64,000 nt of DNA from Candidatus Endomicrobiellum incisitermitis (GTDB lineage Bacteria > Elusimicrobiota > Endomicrobiia > Endomicrobiales > Endomicrobiaceae): NCBI GenBank assembly GCA_031275795.1, contig JAISOG010000035.1, positions 1 through 64,000 on the forward strand, written 5' to 3'. Under the pieces are notes generated by a model. The model searched no databases and was not told where the DNA came from. It saw only the letters and a program-made list of their open reading frames with translations. The stretch's first letter is position 1, and the number at the start of each line of letters is the position of its first letter. Position numbers and translations under genes: made by a program. Shown one piece after another: positions 21,461 through 32,746 of this stretch.

Positions 21461-22369
21461 ATGTTCAAAAGACTTAGTTTCTTTACTTTTTTGTTAGCTT
21501 TTAGTGTTCCATGTTTTGGTTTAACTCTTAGTGATGGAACAGAAGTTTTAGATCTTGTATCTCTTGTAGATACTGGATATTCAAGGATATCTTTAGGATT
21601 AGAATTTTCAAATTATAAATATAGGGAGATCTTCCCTGACTCTTATCCAGAGCTCGGCAATGAAGTTATGAATTTGACAGGTTCTAAGAGCGGTCTTGTT
21701 CTTGAGATCTTTATTAAAGCATTTGCTTCTGAAAAAGCACAGCAATTTCTCAATGACATATTTTTTTCTGCGCAGTTTTTGTTAATGCAAGGAGATGTTA
21801 TATATGATGGGCATCTTATGGATGGCACTCCTCTAAAGCTCGAACTCTCAGAGAGAGATGTTTATTCGGATTTTAGATTCTTGTTTGGTAAAGTCTTTTC
21901 TTTCTTTAGTATAAAAAGTATTACTGAGACCTTGTATATGGGTATGGGGTATAGAAGGTTGATTAATAAAGGAACAGACGCTGGAACTTATGATAGAGTG
22001 TCTAGATATTTGTATATTCCTATTGGTTTGACAACAGATATGAAACTTGGAATAGATTGGTCTTTGAGCATCAACAGCGAATTCGATTACCTCATCTATG
22101 GTGTGCAAGAAACTGACAAAATGAACCCACTACGACATCTACAGAATAAAGGACATGGGATAAGAATAGGAATAACAGCTAATAAAAAACTTAAAAAGAG
22201 TAGAATGTTTTTTGGCCCTTTCATCAGATATTGGGATATTGCTTGTTCTGAAAAACTTGATTACTATGATAAAGGAAAAGAAGGAGAAGCAATACTATAT
22301 ACAAGTTGTGAGCCTAGAAATTATACTGTTGAGTATGGTTTAAAAGTCGGTGTAGATTTCAATTTATAG
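21461..22369 (+). CDS. Secreted, probably outer-membrane beta-barrel protein of unknown function
   Basis: Residues 1-20 are a Sec signal peptide (MFKR, hydrophobic core, ending CFG). The mature 280 residues have no further membrane helix, alternate polar and hydrophobic residues, and finish with strand-like segments (RNYTVEYGLKVGVDFNL) as in outer-membrane barrels. Glycine/tyrosine pairs such as MGMGYRRL and FFGPFIRYWD fit barrel strands. I recognise no named family. It is unusual for such a gene to sit between 5S and rplJ; it is only 23 bp before rplJ, so rplJ may be transcribed through it. Confidence 0.65.
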   Translation: MFKRLSFFTFLLAFSVPCFGLTLSDGTEVLDLVSLVDTGYSRISLGLEFSNYKYREIFPDSYPELGNEVMNLTGSKSGLVLEIFIKAFASEKAQQFLNDIFFSAQFLLMQGDVIYDGHLMDGTPLKLELSERDVYSDFRFLFGKVFSFFSIKSITETLYMGMGYRRLINKGTDAGTYDRVSRYLYIPIGLTTDMKLGIDWSLSINSEFDYLIYGVQETDKMNPLRHLQNKGHGIRIGITANKKLKKSRMFFGPFIRYWDIACSEKLDYYDKGKEGEAILYTSCEPRNYTVEYGLKVGVDFNL

Positions 22370-22392
22370 TAGGGGAGTTATGGGAGTATAGA

Positions 22393-22908
22393 ATGCCAAA
22401 TGCGAAAAATCAAGAAACGGTAAAGTTTTTAACTGAGAAGTTTAAATCTATGAAAGGTATGATATTAACAGAGTATCATGGATTAACTGTGGAAGAGGTT
22501 TCAGAACTGCGCTCAAAACTTCGTGCTCAAAATAGCGAGTATGCAATTGTTAAAAACACTCTTAGCCAAATAGCTCTTAAAGAAGCTGGTATTAGTGGTG
22601 GTAATAATTTTTCAGGCCCAACAGCTCTTGTTATTGAAAATGGAGATATTGTTTCCCCTGCAAAAGTTGTTATGGATTTTGCAAAAACACATTCGAATTT
22701 GAAAGTTAGAGCAGGATATTTAGAAGGTAAATTTGTTGATGCGTCTGTTGTTTCTCGGTTGTCAGAACTTCCTTCTAGAGAAGTGCTTATCGCAAAAATG
22801 TTAGGTACCATGCAATCTCCTATATCAGGATTTTTAAATGTGTTAGCAGCAAGTATAAGAGGATTGGTTACAGTATTAGATGCAATAGCAAAGAAGCAAG
22901 TCGCTTAA
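22393..22908 (+). CDS. rplJ: 50S ribosomal protein L10
   Basis: Base of the L7/L12 stalk. It is 171 residues, with TEYHGLTVEEVSELRSKLR, VKNTLSQIALKEA and GPTALVI in the N-terminal rRNA-binding domain, and the C-terminal helix ending in LDAIAKKQVA that carries the L7/L12 dimers. rplK and rplA, the usual upstream partners, are not here. The structured intergenic repeat begins right at its stop codon. Confidence 0.95.
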   Translation: MPNAKNQETVKFLTEKFKSMKGMILTEYHGLTVEEVSELRSKLRAQNSEYAIVKNTLSQIALKEAGISGGNNFSGPTALVIENGDIVSPAKVVMDFAKTHSNLKVRAGYLEGKFVDASVVSRLSELPSREVLIAKMLGTMQSPISGFLNVLAASIRGLVTVLDAIAKKQVA

Positions 22909-22909
22909 A

Positions 22910-23105
22910 CTTGTCTTTTGAATTTTTGCGTCGCAAAGTCCGCGTTCATTTGCCATAAAAGCAAATTTATCTTGGGTTCGCTTAGTCAAAAATATTTGAG
23001 ATACTTAGTCCTAGATTTTGATAGTTTGTATGCTTTGCCGTTGTAAGCGTTGCCTAAATTTAAAATATTTTGTCTTAGTTTAAAAGTATTTTGCGTTGAA
23101 ATTTC
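22910..23105 (+). repeat. Structured intergenic repeat, copy A (rplJ-rplL)
   Basis: It begins ACTTGTCTTTTGAATTT. TTTTGAATTT (22916-22925) pairs with AAATTTAAAA (23056-23065), with one G-T pair. Inside is a 6 bp hairpin ATTTGC/GCAAAT (22948-22966). After the right arm come TTTGTCTTAG, TTTAAAAGT and TTTTGCGTTGAAAT, all shared with copy C after secY. It makes the rplJ-rplL gap 270 bp, unusually long for this gene pair. Confidence 0.6.
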
Positions 23106-23178
23106 GTCCAAGTTTTCTTAGCAAAAAGCTGTAAAAATAAGAAATAAAAAAAGAAGTTAATAATTGGAGGATAGTAAA

Positions 23179-23571
23179 ATGGCAGAATTATCAAGAGGTC
23201 AGTTAATTGAAGCAATTTCTTCATTGTCAGTTATTGAGCTTTCAGAACTTGTAAAAGCTTTGGAAGAAAAATTTGGTGTATCAGCGGCAGCTCCAGTAGC
23301 AGTAGCGGCAACTTCAGTAGCAGGTAGTGCAGCTCCAGCAGCAACAGGCGGGGAAGAAAAATCAGAGTTTAATGTTGTGCTTGCTTCAACAGGTGCAAGT
23401 AAAATTAATGTTATAAAAGTTGTAAGAGAAGTTACAGGACTTGGTCTTAAAGAGGCAAAAGATTTAGTTGACGGTGCGCCAAAAACTGTAAAAGAGCATG
23501 TTGCAAAGGCAGAAGCTGAAGAAATTAAAAAAAAGCTTACAGAGGCAGGCGCAACAGTTGAACTTAAGTAA
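23179..23571 (+). CDS. rplL: 50S ribosomal protein L7/L12
   Basis: Mobile stalk protein that recruits translation GTPases. It is 130 residues: N-terminal dimerisation domain ([18 protein letters not shown]), an Ala/Pro/Val hinge, and a C-terminal domain with EKSEFNVVL and [20 protein letters not shown]. The start is the ATG at 23179, eight bases after GGAGG; the in-frame TTG at 23164 includes the ribosome site and is not used. Confidence 0.96.
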   Translation: MAELSRGQLIEAISSLSVIELSELVKALEEKFGVSAAAPVAVAATSVAGSAAPAATGGEEKSEFNVVLASTGASKINVIKVVREVTGLGLKEAKDLVDGAPKTVKEHVAKAEAEEIKKKLTEAGATVELK

Positions 23572-23602
23572 ACCGAAGAAATTTCACGTTTAGAATAGTA
23601 GG

Positions 23603-23630
23603 TTGACAGATAATATTTATTATGTATAAT
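23603..23630 (+). promoter_or_regulatory. Promoter of rpoBC
   Basis: TTGACA (23603-23608) and TATAAT (23625-23630) with a 16-base spacer, in the 110 bp between rplL and rpoB. Both hexamers are perfect, so rpoBC can be transcribed independently of rplJL. Confidence 0.75.
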
Positions 23631-23681
23631 TAAGTGTTATGGGTCGTTTGTATATAAAATAAAAAAACAGGTTGAAAAATA

Positions 23682-26600
23682 ATGAATAAAGTTAATTTTG
23701 GAAAAATCGGAGCCCCTGTAGATCCACCGCTTCTTTTAAAAATGCAAAAGGATTCTTTTGCTGAGTTTTTGCAGCAAGATGTTGCCCCTGAAAAAAGAAA
23801 GTTCCAAGGTTTAGAGGGTGCTTTTAGAGATATATTCCCTTTAACTAACTCCGATGAGAGTTTAGTTTTAGAATATGTTTCTTATTCTTTTGGTACCCCA
23901 AAATACTCTGTTGAAGAGTCTATTGCTAGAAACGCTACTTATTCGGCTCCTTTAAAAATAAAGTTAAGGCTTATGCATAAGAAAGAAGATGGGAAAGAAA
24001 AAGAACTTTCTGAGCAAGAAGTTTATTTTGGCGATATTCCTTTAATGACAGACACAGCAACATTTATAATAAACGGTGCAGAACGTGTTGTCGTAAGCCA
24101 AATACATCGTTCTCCTGGTGTTATTTTTGAAGAAGATGAAGAAAAAAAGGTTACTGTAACAGGAAAACCTTTATACTTTGCAAGGATAATACCTTACAGA
24201 GGGGCTTGGGTTGAGTTTGAGTTTGACCAAAACGGTATTTTATATGTAAGAATTGACCGTAAAAGAAAAATATACGCAACTACTCTTTTACGTGCTATAG
24301 GGTTTGAGTCAGACGAAGAAATTATAAATCTTTTTAAAGAAAAGAAAGAAGTTGATCTGGATTCTCTTAGTGCGTCTATGAATATTGAATATTTAGCAGA
24401 AGATATTTATGACGCGTCTACAGGTGAAGTAATTTTAGATATTGGCAAAGAATTAAAAGAAGAGTCTATAAAAAAGATTAAAGTTTTAGGTATTGACAAA
24501 GTTAAAGTTTTAAAAGACATATCGATAGTTTTAACTTTAAAAAAAGATACAATTAAGACTCAAAAAGAAGCTGTTAATCATATATATAGAGTTTTAAAAA
24601 CTCAAGAATTTATTATGCAAGAACGAGCACAAGGGTTCTTGGAAGAGTTGCTTTTTAAGTCAGTAAGAAAGTATGACTTGACAAGTGTCGGAAGATATAA
24701 AATATTAAAAAAATTGTTACCCATATTCCAATATTACGAGAAAAAATTTAAATTGTCTATACCTAAAGAAGCGAGCAGGACACTTACTAGGGAAGATATA
24801 GTAGCTACATTAAAATATTTTTTAATGCTTTCTAATGGGGAAACTGAATTTAGTGAAGACAAACAAACTATTAAAATAGGATTAGACGATATTGACCATT
24901 TGGGTAATAGACGTGTAAGGTCTGTTGGAGAATTGTTAGAAAACCAAATTAGGATTGGTCTTGTTCAAATGGCAAGGAGTGTAAAAGAGCATATGAACAA
25001 CCAAGACAAAGATAGTGTGACTCCGAGGTCTATTATAAATATTACACAATTTGTTGCTCAGACAAGAAAATTTTTTGGAACTTCACAGCTTTCTCAGTTT
25101 ATGGACCAAATAAATCCTTTAGCAGAACTTACTCATAAGAGAAGACTTTCGGCTTTAGGGCCTGGAGGGCTAAACAGAAAAAGAGCAGGCTTTGAAGTTA
25201 GAGATGTTCATCATACCCATTACGGGAGAGTTTGTCCTATTGAGACTCCTGAAGGGCCAAACATTGGGTTAATAACATCTCTTGCAACTTTTGCTAGAGT
25301 AAACCCTTATGGTTTAATAGAAACTCCGTACAAAAAAGTAGAAAATGGTAAAGCTTCAGACAAAATTGAATATTTAACTGCAGATCAAGAGGACGAGTTT
25401 TTCGTTGCGCAAGCTAACACTCCTTTAGATTCTAAAGGAAATATTGTTACAGATTCTGTGCAAGGACGTAAATGGGACGACTTTTTATTTCAACCTCCTT
25501 CAAAAGTAGATTATATGGATATTTCGCCTGCACAGGTAATATCTGTCTCTGCTGCTTTGATCCCATTTCTGGAACATGACGATGCAAACCGTGCTTTAAT
25601 GGGCTGTAACATGCAACGTCAAGGGGTACCGCTTTTGGTTACAGAGCCTCCTATAGTTAGTACAGGAATAGAAGAAAAAGTCGCAAGAGATTCTAGAGTT
25701 GTGGTGACAGCTAATACAGCTGGAGAAGTTGTTTCTGTTTCTTCTGATCAAGTAATGATTTACACAAAAAATGGCAAGATAGAAACATACAATTTAAGAA
25801 AGTATGCTCGTTCAAATCAAGATACTTGCATTAACCAAAAACCTTTAGTGGTTTTGGGTGACATTGTAACAAAAGGGCAGATAATAGCAGACGGGCCAGC
25901 TACTAGCCAAGGACAGCTTGCTTTAGGGCAGAACCTTCTTGTTGCGTATATGCCTTGGGACGGTTATAATTTTGAAGATGCAATGTTACTTTCAGAAAAG
26001 TTGATACAGGATGACAAGTTCACTTCAGTGCATATAAGAGAGTTCCAAACTGAAGCCAGAGAGACAAAAAGTCGCCCAGAAGAAATAACAAAAGACATTC
26101 CAAATGTAGGAGTGGAAGATCTTTTAAGTCTTGACGAAGACGGTGTAATTAAATTAGGTTCAACTGTTCAAAGAGGCGATATTTTAGTAGGAAAAACAAC
26201 TCCTAAAGGGGAACAACAGTCAACGCCTGAAGAAAGGCTTTTAAGAGTATTGTTTGGCAAAAAAGCCGAAGATGTGCAAGATGCTTCTTTGCGTGTTCCT
26301 CCTGGAGTGACAGGCAAAGTTATAGCTGTAAGAACTTTTGTAAGGCTTGAAAAACTTACAGAAAAAGAAAGAAGCAAAAAAATAGAATCAATGCGGGAAG
26401 TTTATGAGACAGCAAGAACTAAACTGCGCAAAGATAAAAAAGAACAACTTGCAAATACTAAAAAATCTGATATTTCAAAAGTAGAAGCTTTGTATGAAGA
26501 GAAAGAAAGCATTTTGAGAAATAATTATGAATCTGAAAAAGAAAGGTTTAAAAAAGGCGACGATTTGCCAGTTTCTGTCAATAAAACTGTAAAAGTTTAC

Positions 26601-27425
26601 ATTGCAACAAAACTTAAAGTTCAAGTTGGAGATAAACTTGCAGGAAGACATGGAAACAAGGGTGTTGTGGCAAGAATATTGCCAGTAGAAGATATGCCAA
26701 GACTGCCAGATGGTACGCCAATAGATTGTGTGCTTTCTCCTCTTGCTATACCTTCACGTATGAATGTAGGTCAGCTGCTTGAAATTATGTTAGGTTGGGC
26801 GGGCAAAGAGCTTGACACTCAGATGGAAACGCCTGTGTTTGATGGTGCAAGTGAAGAGCAAATAAAAAGTTATGTGAGAAAAGCAAAAGAAAAGTTGTTG
26901 AAAGATAAAAAGGAAGTGTTGTCTGCTCATGGTTTGAAGGGCAAAGAACTTGAAAGTGCTTTAAATAAATGGGCATCTGAAAGTTTGCCCTCAGACGATT
27001 GTAGGATTACTTTGTACGATGGCAGAACTGGCGAGCCGTTTATGGAAAAGATAACGATTGGTCTTATGTATGTTATGAAACTTAACCATCTTGTAGAAGA
27101 CAAAATGCATGCAAGATCTATCGGTCCCTACTCTCTTATTACTCGCCAACCTTTAGGCGGCAAATCTCAGTTTGGAGGGCAGAGGTTTGGAGAAATGGAA
27201 GTTTGGGCTATAGAAGGTTACGGTGCTGCTCATATTTTGCAAGAGTTTTTAACGGTAAAATCTGACGATGTTGATGGAAGAATAAAAATGTATGACTCGA
27301 TTGTTAGAGGTGGGTCGATATCTAAGCCTGGCGTTCCTGAATCGTTTAAAGTTTTAGTAAGTGAACTTAAAGCTTTAAGTCTTAATGTTGAACTTTTAAA
27401 GAACGACAAGCAAGATAAACAATAA
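23682..27425 (+). CDS. rpoB: RNA polymerase beta subunit
   Basis: 1,247 residues. The rifampicin-pocket region reads GTSQLSQFMDQINPLAELTHKRRLSALGPGGLNRKRAGFEVRD in outline, with Ser/Gln/Asp/His/Arg/Ser at the classical contact sites and so no obvious rifampicin-resistance change. VRDVHHTHYGR and CPIETPEGPNIGL follow, then the C-terminal KLAGRHGNKG and LGGKSQFGGQRFGEMEVWA. A charged Lys/Glu-rich insertion occurs around residues 895-965. Only 25 bp separate it from rpoC. Confidence 0.97.
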   Translation: MNKVNFGKIGAPVDPPLLLKMQKDSFAEFLQQDVAPEKRKFQGLEGAFRDIFPLTNSDESLVLEYVSYSFGTPKYSVEESIARNATYSAPLKIKLRLMHKKEDGKEKELSEQEVYFGDIPLMTDTATFIINGAERVVVSQIHRSPGVIFEEDEEKKVTVTGKPLYFARIIPYRGAWVEFEFDQNGILYVRIDRKRKIYATTLLRAIGFESDEEIINLFKEKKEVDLDSLSASMNIEYLAEDIYDASTGEVILDIGKELKEESIKKIKVLGIDKVKVLKDISIVLTLKKDTIKTQKEAVNHIYRVLKTQEFIMQERAQGFLEELLFKSVRKYDLTSVGRYKILKKLLPIFQYYEKKFKLSIPKEASRTLTREDIVATLKYFLMLSNGETEFSEDKQTIKIGLDDIDHLGNRRVRSVGELLENQIRIGLVQMARSVKEHMNNQDKDSVTPRSIINITQFVAQTRKFFGTSQLSQFMDQINPLAELTHKRRLSALGPGGLNRKRAGFEVRDVHHTHYGRVCPIETPEGPNIGLITSLATFARVNPYGLIETPYKKVENGKASDKIEYLTADQEDEFFVAQANTPLDSKGNIVTDSVQGRKWDDFLFQPPSKVDYMDISPAQVISVSAALIPFLEHDDANRALMGCNMQRQGVPLLVTEPPIVSTGIEEKVARDSRVVVTANTAGEVVSVSSDQVMIYTKNGKIETYNLRKYARSNQDTCINQKPLVVLGDIVTKGQIIADGPATSQGQLALGQNLLVAYMPWDGYNFEDAMLLSEKLIQDDKFTSVHIREFQTEARETKSRPEEITKDIPNVGVEDLLSLDEDGVIKLGSTVQRGDILVGKTTPKGEQQSTPEERLLRVLFGKKAEDVQDASLRVPPGVTGKVIAVRTFVRLEKLTEKERSKKIESMREVYETARTKLRKDKKEQLANTKKSDISKVEALYEEKESILRNNYESEKERFKKGDDLPVSVNKTVKVYIATKLKVQVGDKLAGRHGNKGVVARILPVEDMPRLPDGTPIDCVLSPLAIPSRMNVGQLLEIMLGWAGKELDTQMETPVFDGASEEQIKSYVRKAKEKLLKDKKEVLSAHGLKGKELESALNKWASESLPSDDCRITLYDGRTGEPFMEKITIGLMYVMKLNHLVEDKMHARSIGPYSLITRQPLGGKSQFGGQRFGEMEVWAIEGYGAAHILQEFLTVKSDDVDGRIKMYDSIVRGGSISKPGVPESFKVLVSELKALSLNVELLKNDKQDKQ

Positions 27426-27450
27426 AAAACGAAAGGTGTTAATAAAAATA

Positions 27451-30400
27451 ATGGCTAAAACAAACTTTCAAAATCAAAAGAAAAAAACAGACAGTCTTAA
27501 TTTTACAGATTTTGATGCTGTTAAAATTACTGTTGCAAGTCCTGATGAAATAAAAATGTGGTCTTATGGTGAAGTAAAAAAACCAGAAACTATAAATTAT
27601 AGAACCTTTAAACCGGAAAGAGATGGTTTGTTTTGTGACAGAATTTTTGGACCTACAAAAGATTGGGAATGTCATTGTGGGAAATATAAGTACGTAAAAC
27701 ATAAAGGAACAATTTGTGACAGGTGTGGTGTTGAGGTAACTGAGGCTAAGGTAAGAAGGGAAAGGTTTGGTCATATAGATCTTGCTGTTCCTGTTGCTCA
27801 TTTATGGTTTTTAAGAAAACCTCCATCAAGGATAGGAATTCTTCTTAATATGAAAATTTCTGATCTTGAGAAGGTTGTTTATTATACAGAATATGTTGTA
27901 ACAGAACCTTTAAAAGATAGAGCTGGAGTTGTTTCTATAATAGAAAAAGGCATGCTTTTAAAAAGTGAAGAGTTTGACTTGTTTAAATATGGACTTGACA
28001 GTCCTGTGGTTAAAGAAGAATTTAAACATATAGTAGACGGTATGGTTGCAGAAGAAATATCTTTAGACACTGACTCTCAGAAAGCTTTAAAACAACTTAA
28101 ACTTATGCTTAAAAGTCAGGCTAGTTTGTGTGACATGTCTACAGACGAGGTAGCTAAAAAGATACTTTCAAACATACAAAAAGGTGACACGTACTATAAA
28201 GTTTATTTTAAACCTCATTGTGTATATTATTATAGTGATTTGGACCCTGTAAGTCGCAATGAAATAAAAAGAATTCTTTCTCAACATATCGCAAAAGATG
28301 GAACTTTTTTTATAACAGAACCTGACAAAAAAATTAGAATAGAGTTTTTTGATATAGAAAAAGATAAAATTTTTAGCAGTCTTAGAAAAGATCCGGAATC
28401 TTTAAAAAAATATGAAGGGCATTTGAGGATAGAAATTTCTAGAAACGATATACCTTTTGTAAAGAACTTTTTAAAGTCGGACAATTTTGCTCTTCTTGAG
28501 GAAAGCGACCTTAAAGATATAAAAAATGGTTATGGTGACTCTTTAAAAGTGGATATAGGCGCTTCTGCTATAAGAAAGTTATTAGAAAATATTAACTTGG
28601 AAGAAGAAGTAAAAAATATTCATGTAGAAATAAAAAAAACAAAGTCTGACGCAGAAAGAGCAAGACTTGTTAAAAAGTTAAGAGTGTTAGAAGGGTTCTT
28701 AAGTTCTAATACGAGGCCAGAATGGATGATTTTAACAACTCTTCCTGTAATTCCTCCAGATTTAAGGCCTCTTGTAGCTTTGGATGGCGGAAGGTTTGCA
28801 GCATCTGACTTAAACGACCTGTATAGAAGGATTATTAACAGAAACAACAGGCTTCGTCATATAGAACAATTAAAAGCTCCTGCTGTTATGATAAATAACG
28901 AAAAGAGACTTTTACAAGAAGCAGTTGACGCTTTAATAGATAACGATTCAAGAACAAGACCTGTTACAGGGGCAAGTAACAGGCCTCTTAAATCTTTGTC
29001 AGATACATTAAAAGGCAAGCAAGGTCGTTTTAGACAGAATTTACTTGGTAAAAGAGTAGACTATTCCGGAAGAAGCGTTATTGTTGTAGGCCCAAACTTA
29101 AAGTTGAATCAATGTGGACTTCCAAAAGAAATGGCTTTAGAGTTGTTTAAACCTTTTATTATAAAAGAGTTAATCAAACAGGAAAACACTACGCTAAAAT
29201 CTGCAAGAAGGATGTTAGAAAGAAGTGATGCCAAAGTTTGGAGCATACTTGAACAAGTTACTAAAAATCATCCTGTTTTGTTAAACAGAGCTCCTACATT
29301 GCATAGACTTGGTATTCAAGCTTTTGAGCCAGTACTAATTGAAAGCAAATCTATACAACTTCATCCTTTAACTTGCGCTGCTTTTAACGCTGACTTTGAT
29401 GGAGATCAAATGGCAGTACATTTGCCAATATCTCTTGAAGCTCAACTTGAAGCAAAAGTTTTAATGATGGCTACAAGAAATATTTTGTCTCCATCTTCGG
29501 GAAAGCCGATTGCTATTCCTTCTGAGGATATAGTTTTAGGCATCTCTTATCTTACAAAAGAGAAGCCAGGTGTTAGTGGAGAAGGCAAAATTTTCTCATC
29601 TGTAAGTGAAGTAATTAGTGCTTATCAAGCTAAAAAAGTTGATTTACAAGCAAAAATTAAAGTTTTGGGTATAACAAACATAAGAGACGAAAAACTTAAA
29701 AGTGAGCAACAGAAAGATGTAAGCAAATGGAAAAATTATAAATCTGAAGATGGTAAAGATGTTTTAAATTATACTACTGTTGGAAGAGTTATATTTAATG
29801 AACAACTTCCAAAAAATGAAGACGGTTATTATGCTTTAGGTTATCAAAATAAAAACATTTCTAAAAAGGATTTAGGTGTCCTTGTTGACAGGTGTTATAA
29901 AGAACTTGGCCAATATAGAACTGCTGTTTTTTTAGATGAGATAAAAAAGATGGGTTACAAGTACGCTACTCTTTCTGGTGTGTCCATCTCTATAGATGAG
30001 ATGAAAGTTCCTCCTAAAAAAGAAAAACTTGTAAAAGAAGCAAAAGCAAAAATTAAAGAAATTGAAAAACAAGCAAAACTCGGTTTGATAACGGAGTTGG
30101 AACGCTATAACAAAATTATAGATATTTGGACAAGAGTTACAGACGAAGTTGCTGACATTATGTTTGACGAGATGAGAAAAGAAGAGACACAAGACTATAA
30201 AGAAGGCCAAAGTCGTTTTAATTCTGTGTTTATGATGGCAGATTCAGGGGCTAGAGGTTCTCGTCAGCAGGTAAGGCAGCTTGCTGGTATGCGTGGTCTT
30301 ATGGCTAAACCACAAAAGAAGCTGACAGGAGGTATAGGAGAAATTATAGAAACTCCTATTATCTCAAATTTTAGAGAAGGTCTTTCTGTTTTAGAATACT

Positions 30401-32193
30401 TTATTTCTACTCACGGTGGTCGTAAAGGTTTGGCAGACACAGCTTTAAAAACTGCAGAAGCTGGATACTTAACTAGAAGGCTTGTAGACGTAGCTCACGA
30501 TGTTGTTGTAACAGAAGAAGACTGCAAAACTGTAAATGGTGTGTTTATAGGCACTCTTCACAGTGGCGATGAAGTGGTTGAAAACATAGACGAACGTGTG
30601 GCAGGAAGAATTGCTTTAGATAACGTGGTAGATATTGTTCGTGACGAAATTATAATAAAGAGAGGGGAGCTTATAACCCCTAAAAAAGCTAAAAGGCTTG
30701 TTGAAGTAGGCATAGATAAAATAGGTATTAGAAGCGTATTAACTTGTGAGGCAGAACATGGCGTTTGTGCAAAATGTTATGGAGTAAACCCTGCTACAGG
30801 CAACCAAGTTGACATTGGTGAAGCTGTCGGCATTATTGCTGCACAGTCAATAGGAGAGCCTGGCACACAGCTCACTCTTAGGACATTCCATATAGGTGGA
30901 GCTGCAAGCCGTGTTGTTTCTCGTTCTGAAATTTATGCTGAAAATGACGGTACTGCAGATTACTACAATTTAAGAACAATTGTAAACAGGAATGGCGAAA
31001 CTGTTGTTGTAAGCAGAAATACAGAATTATCTTTTACGGAATCTCCTGTACATCGCCGTCAAGTTTATCAGATTCCTTATGGCGCTATAATAGACGTGCA
31101 AGATGGCCAAAAGGTGGGAGTTAAGATTGATGCTGCAACAGGCGTAAAGAAAAATGTGCTAATGGCTAGATGGGACCCTCATTCAAAGCCTATTATTTCA
31201 GAGTTTGAGGGAACAGTGCATTTTATTGATGTAAAAGATGGCATAACTTTACAAAAAGAAAAATCAAAAATAACAGGGCAAATAGAAAGAGTTATTATTG
31301 AACATCCTTCAGATAGAAAAAGTCCTAGAATTGTCGTAAAAAAAGAGGACAAAACAAATGTAGAATACCCTCTTCCAGTGGACACAACTCTTGTTTGTCA
31401 TGATGGAGACAAAGTTAAAGCTGGCGATGTTTTAGCTAAGATTCCTCAAGAAGTGTCTAAGTCAAAAGATATTACTGGAGGACTGCCTAGAGTTGCAGAA
31501 CTTTTTGAAGGTAGAAAACCAAAAAATTCTGCTGTTGTTTCTGAAATTGACGGCATAGTACATTTAGGTGGAGCAACTGCAAAAGGTAGTATAAAAGTTG
31601 AAGTTGAAAACCCTGAGACAAAAATAAAGAAAAGTTATTTGATCCCTGCTGGCCGTCATTTGGTTGTGTATGAAGGAGATAATGTCAAAGAAGGGGAAGC
31701 TCTTTCAGATGGGGCAGTAAATCCGCATGATATTCTTAAGGTTAAAGGTCCAAAAGAAGTACAAGAATATCTTGTAAACGAAATTCAGCAGGTGTATAGA
31801 CTTCAAGGTGTAACTATAAACGATAAACACATAGAAATTATAGTAAGGCAAATGCTTTCTAACGTAAGAATTATAGACTCTGGAAAAAGTAAATACTTAA
31901 ATGGTGAAATAGTTTCAAGGCACAAGTATGAAATGGACAGAAAAGATTTAAAAGCAAATAACAAAAAAGCGCCAGTAGCTCATCCTATACTTTTAGGTAT
32001 AACTAAAGCTTCATTGTCTTCAGATTCATTTATTTCTGCTGCTTCTTTTCAAGAGACAACAAGAATATTAACTGAAGCTGCTGTGTCAGGGCAAATTGAC
32101 CATTTGATTGGGTTGAAAGAAAATGTTTCTATCGGACATTTGATACCAGCTGGGACTGGTTTAGTTGAAGCAAGAATAGAAAATAACAAGTAA
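27451..32193 (+). CDS. rpoC: RNA polymerase beta' subunit
   Basis: 1,580 residues. The N-terminal zinc site has CHCGKY and CDRCGVE. The catalytic [12 protein letters not shown] holds the three Mg2+-binding Asp. The bridge helix/trigger loop region includes [19 protein letters not shown] and the C-terminal zinc site [13 protein letters not shown]. It is longer than the E. coli protein; the extra length lies in the middle (Lys/Glu-rich part around 790-900). The start is placed at ATG 27451; an in-frame GTG at 27436 overlaps the purine-rich ribosome site. Confidence 0.96.
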   Translation: MAKTNFQNQKKKTDSLNFTDFDAVKITVASPDEIKMWSYGEVKKPETINYRTFKPERDGLFCDRIFGPTKDWECHCGKYKYVKHKGTICDRCGVEVTEAKVRRERFGHIDLAVPVAHLWFLRKPPSRIGILLNMKISDLEKVVYYTEYVVTEPLKDRAGVVSIIEKGMLLKSEEFDLFKYGLDSPVVKEEFKHIVDGMVAEEISLDTDSQKALKQLKLMLKSQASLCDMSTDEVAKKILSNIQKGDTYYKVYFKPHCVYYYSDLDPVSRNEIKRILSQHIAKDGTFFITEPDKKIRIEFFDIEKDKIFSSLRKDPESLKKYEGHLRIEISRNDIPFVKNFLKSDNFALLEESDLKDIKNGYGDSLKVDIGASAIRKLLENINLEEEVKNIHVEIKKTKSDAERARLVKKLRVLEGFLSSNTRPEWMILTTLPVIPPDLRPLVALDGGRFAASDLNDLYRRIINRNNRLRHIEQLKAPAVMINNEKRLLQEAVDALIDNDSRTRPVTGASNRPLKSLSDTLKGKQGRFRQNLLGKRVDYSGRSVIVVGPNLKLNQCGLPKEMALELFKPFIIKELIKQENTTLKSARRMLERSDAKVWSILEQVTKNHPVLLNRAPTLHRLGIQAFEPVLIESKSIQLHPLTCAAFNADFDGDQMAVHLPISLEAQLEAKVLMMATRNILSPSSGKPIAIPSEDIVLGISYLTKEKPGVSGEGKIFSSVSEVISAYQAKKVDLQAKIKVLGITNIRDEKLKSEQQKDVSKWKNYKSEDGKDVLNYTTVGRVIFNEQLPKNEDGYYALGYQNKNISKKDLGVLVDRCYKELGQYRTAVFLDEIKKMGYKYATLSGVSISIDEMKVPPKKEKLVKEAKAKIKEIEKQAKLGLITELERYNKIIDIWTRVTDEVADIMFDEMRKEETQDYKEGQSRFNSVFMMADSGARGSRQQVRQLAGMRGLMAKPQKKLTGGIGEIIETPIISNFREGLSVLEYFISTHGGRKGLADTALKTAEAGYLTRRLVDVAHDVVVTEEDCKTVNGVFIGTLHSGDEVVENIDERVAGRIALDNVVDIVRDEIIIKRGELITPKKAKRLVEVGIDKIGIRSVLTCEAEHGVCAKCYGVNPATGNQVDIGEAVGIIAAQSIGEPGTQLTLRTFHIGGAASRVVSRSEIYAENDGTADYYNLRTIVNRNGETVVVSRNTELSFTESPVHRRQVYQIPYGAIIDVQDGQKVGVKIDAATGVKKNVLMARWDPHSKPIISEFEGTVHFIDVKDGITLQKEKSKITGQIERVIIEHPSDRKSPRIVVKKEDKTNVEYPLPVDTTLVCHDGDKVKAGDVLAKIPQEVSKSKDITGGLPRVAELFEGRKPKNSAVVSEIDGIVHLGGATAKGSIKVEVENPETKIKKSYLIPAGRHLVVYEGDNVKEGEALSDGAVNPHDILKVKGPKEVQEYLVNEIQQVYRLQGVTINDKHIEIIVRQMLSNVRIIDSGKSKYLNGEIVSRHKYEMDRKDLKANNKKAPVAHPILLGITKASLSSDSFISAASFQETTRILTEAAVSGQIDHLIGLKENVSIGHLIPAGTGLVEARIENNK

Positions 32194-32218
32194 AATTTAT
32201 TTTAAGGAAAACAAGACA

Positions 32219-32602
32219 ATGCCAACGATTAATCAGTTAATTGGAAGCGGAAGAAAAGACGTTGTTAGAAAAACAAAATCACCGGCACTGAAAAATTGCC
32301 CACAAAGAAGGGGAGTTTGTACAAGAGTTTATACAACTACACCTAAAAAACCTAACTCTGCTTTAAGAAAAGTTGCAAGAGTAAGGCTTACATCTGGCTA
32401 TGAAGTTTCTTCTTATATACCGGGTGTAGGGCATAACCTTCAAGAGCATTCGCTTGTTCTTATTCGAGGCGGACGTGTAAAAGATTTACCAGGGGTTCGC
32501 TATCATATTGTAAGAGGCACTTTAGACTCTGCTGGTGTTGATGGGCGTAAACAAAGTAGAAGCAAATACGGTGCAAAGAAAGGCAAAGCTGCAAAACAGT
32601 AA
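32219..32602 (+). CDS. rpsL: 30S ribosomal protein S12
   Basis: Decoding-centre protein, 127 residues. [19 protein letters not shown] and [13 protein letters not shown] are the two streptomycin-related loops; both Lys residues are wild type, so no ribosomal streptomycin resistance is predicted. It is 25 bp after rpoC, continuing the rpoBC operon. Confidence 0.97.
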   Translation: MPTINQLIGSGRKDVVRKTKSPALKNCPQRRGVCTRVYTTTPKKPNSALRKVARVRLTSGYEVSSYIPGVGHNLQEHSLVLIRGGRVKDLPGVRYHIVRGTLDSAGVDGRKQSRSKYGAKKGKAAKQ

Positions 32603-32679
32603 ATTTGCCTGTAACAAAAAAGACAGCTACTTGATTTGTGATGGTTGGTTAAAACTGAGTGCCATAATTTGTTTGTAGA

Positions 32680-32712
32680 TTGAAAAGATACTAGAATATT
32701 TGTTATTATAAT
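32680..32712 (+). promoter_or_regulatory. Possible promoter before rpsG
   Basis: TTGAAA (32680-32685) is followed after 18 bases by TATTAT (32704-32709), which overlaps a perfect TATAAT at 32707-32712. It lies in the 144 bp rpsL-rpsG gap. The signal is weak for this AT-rich DNA. Confidence 0.3.
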
Positions 32713-32746
32713 AAAGATGCATTAATTTAACAAAGAGGTATGTGTA

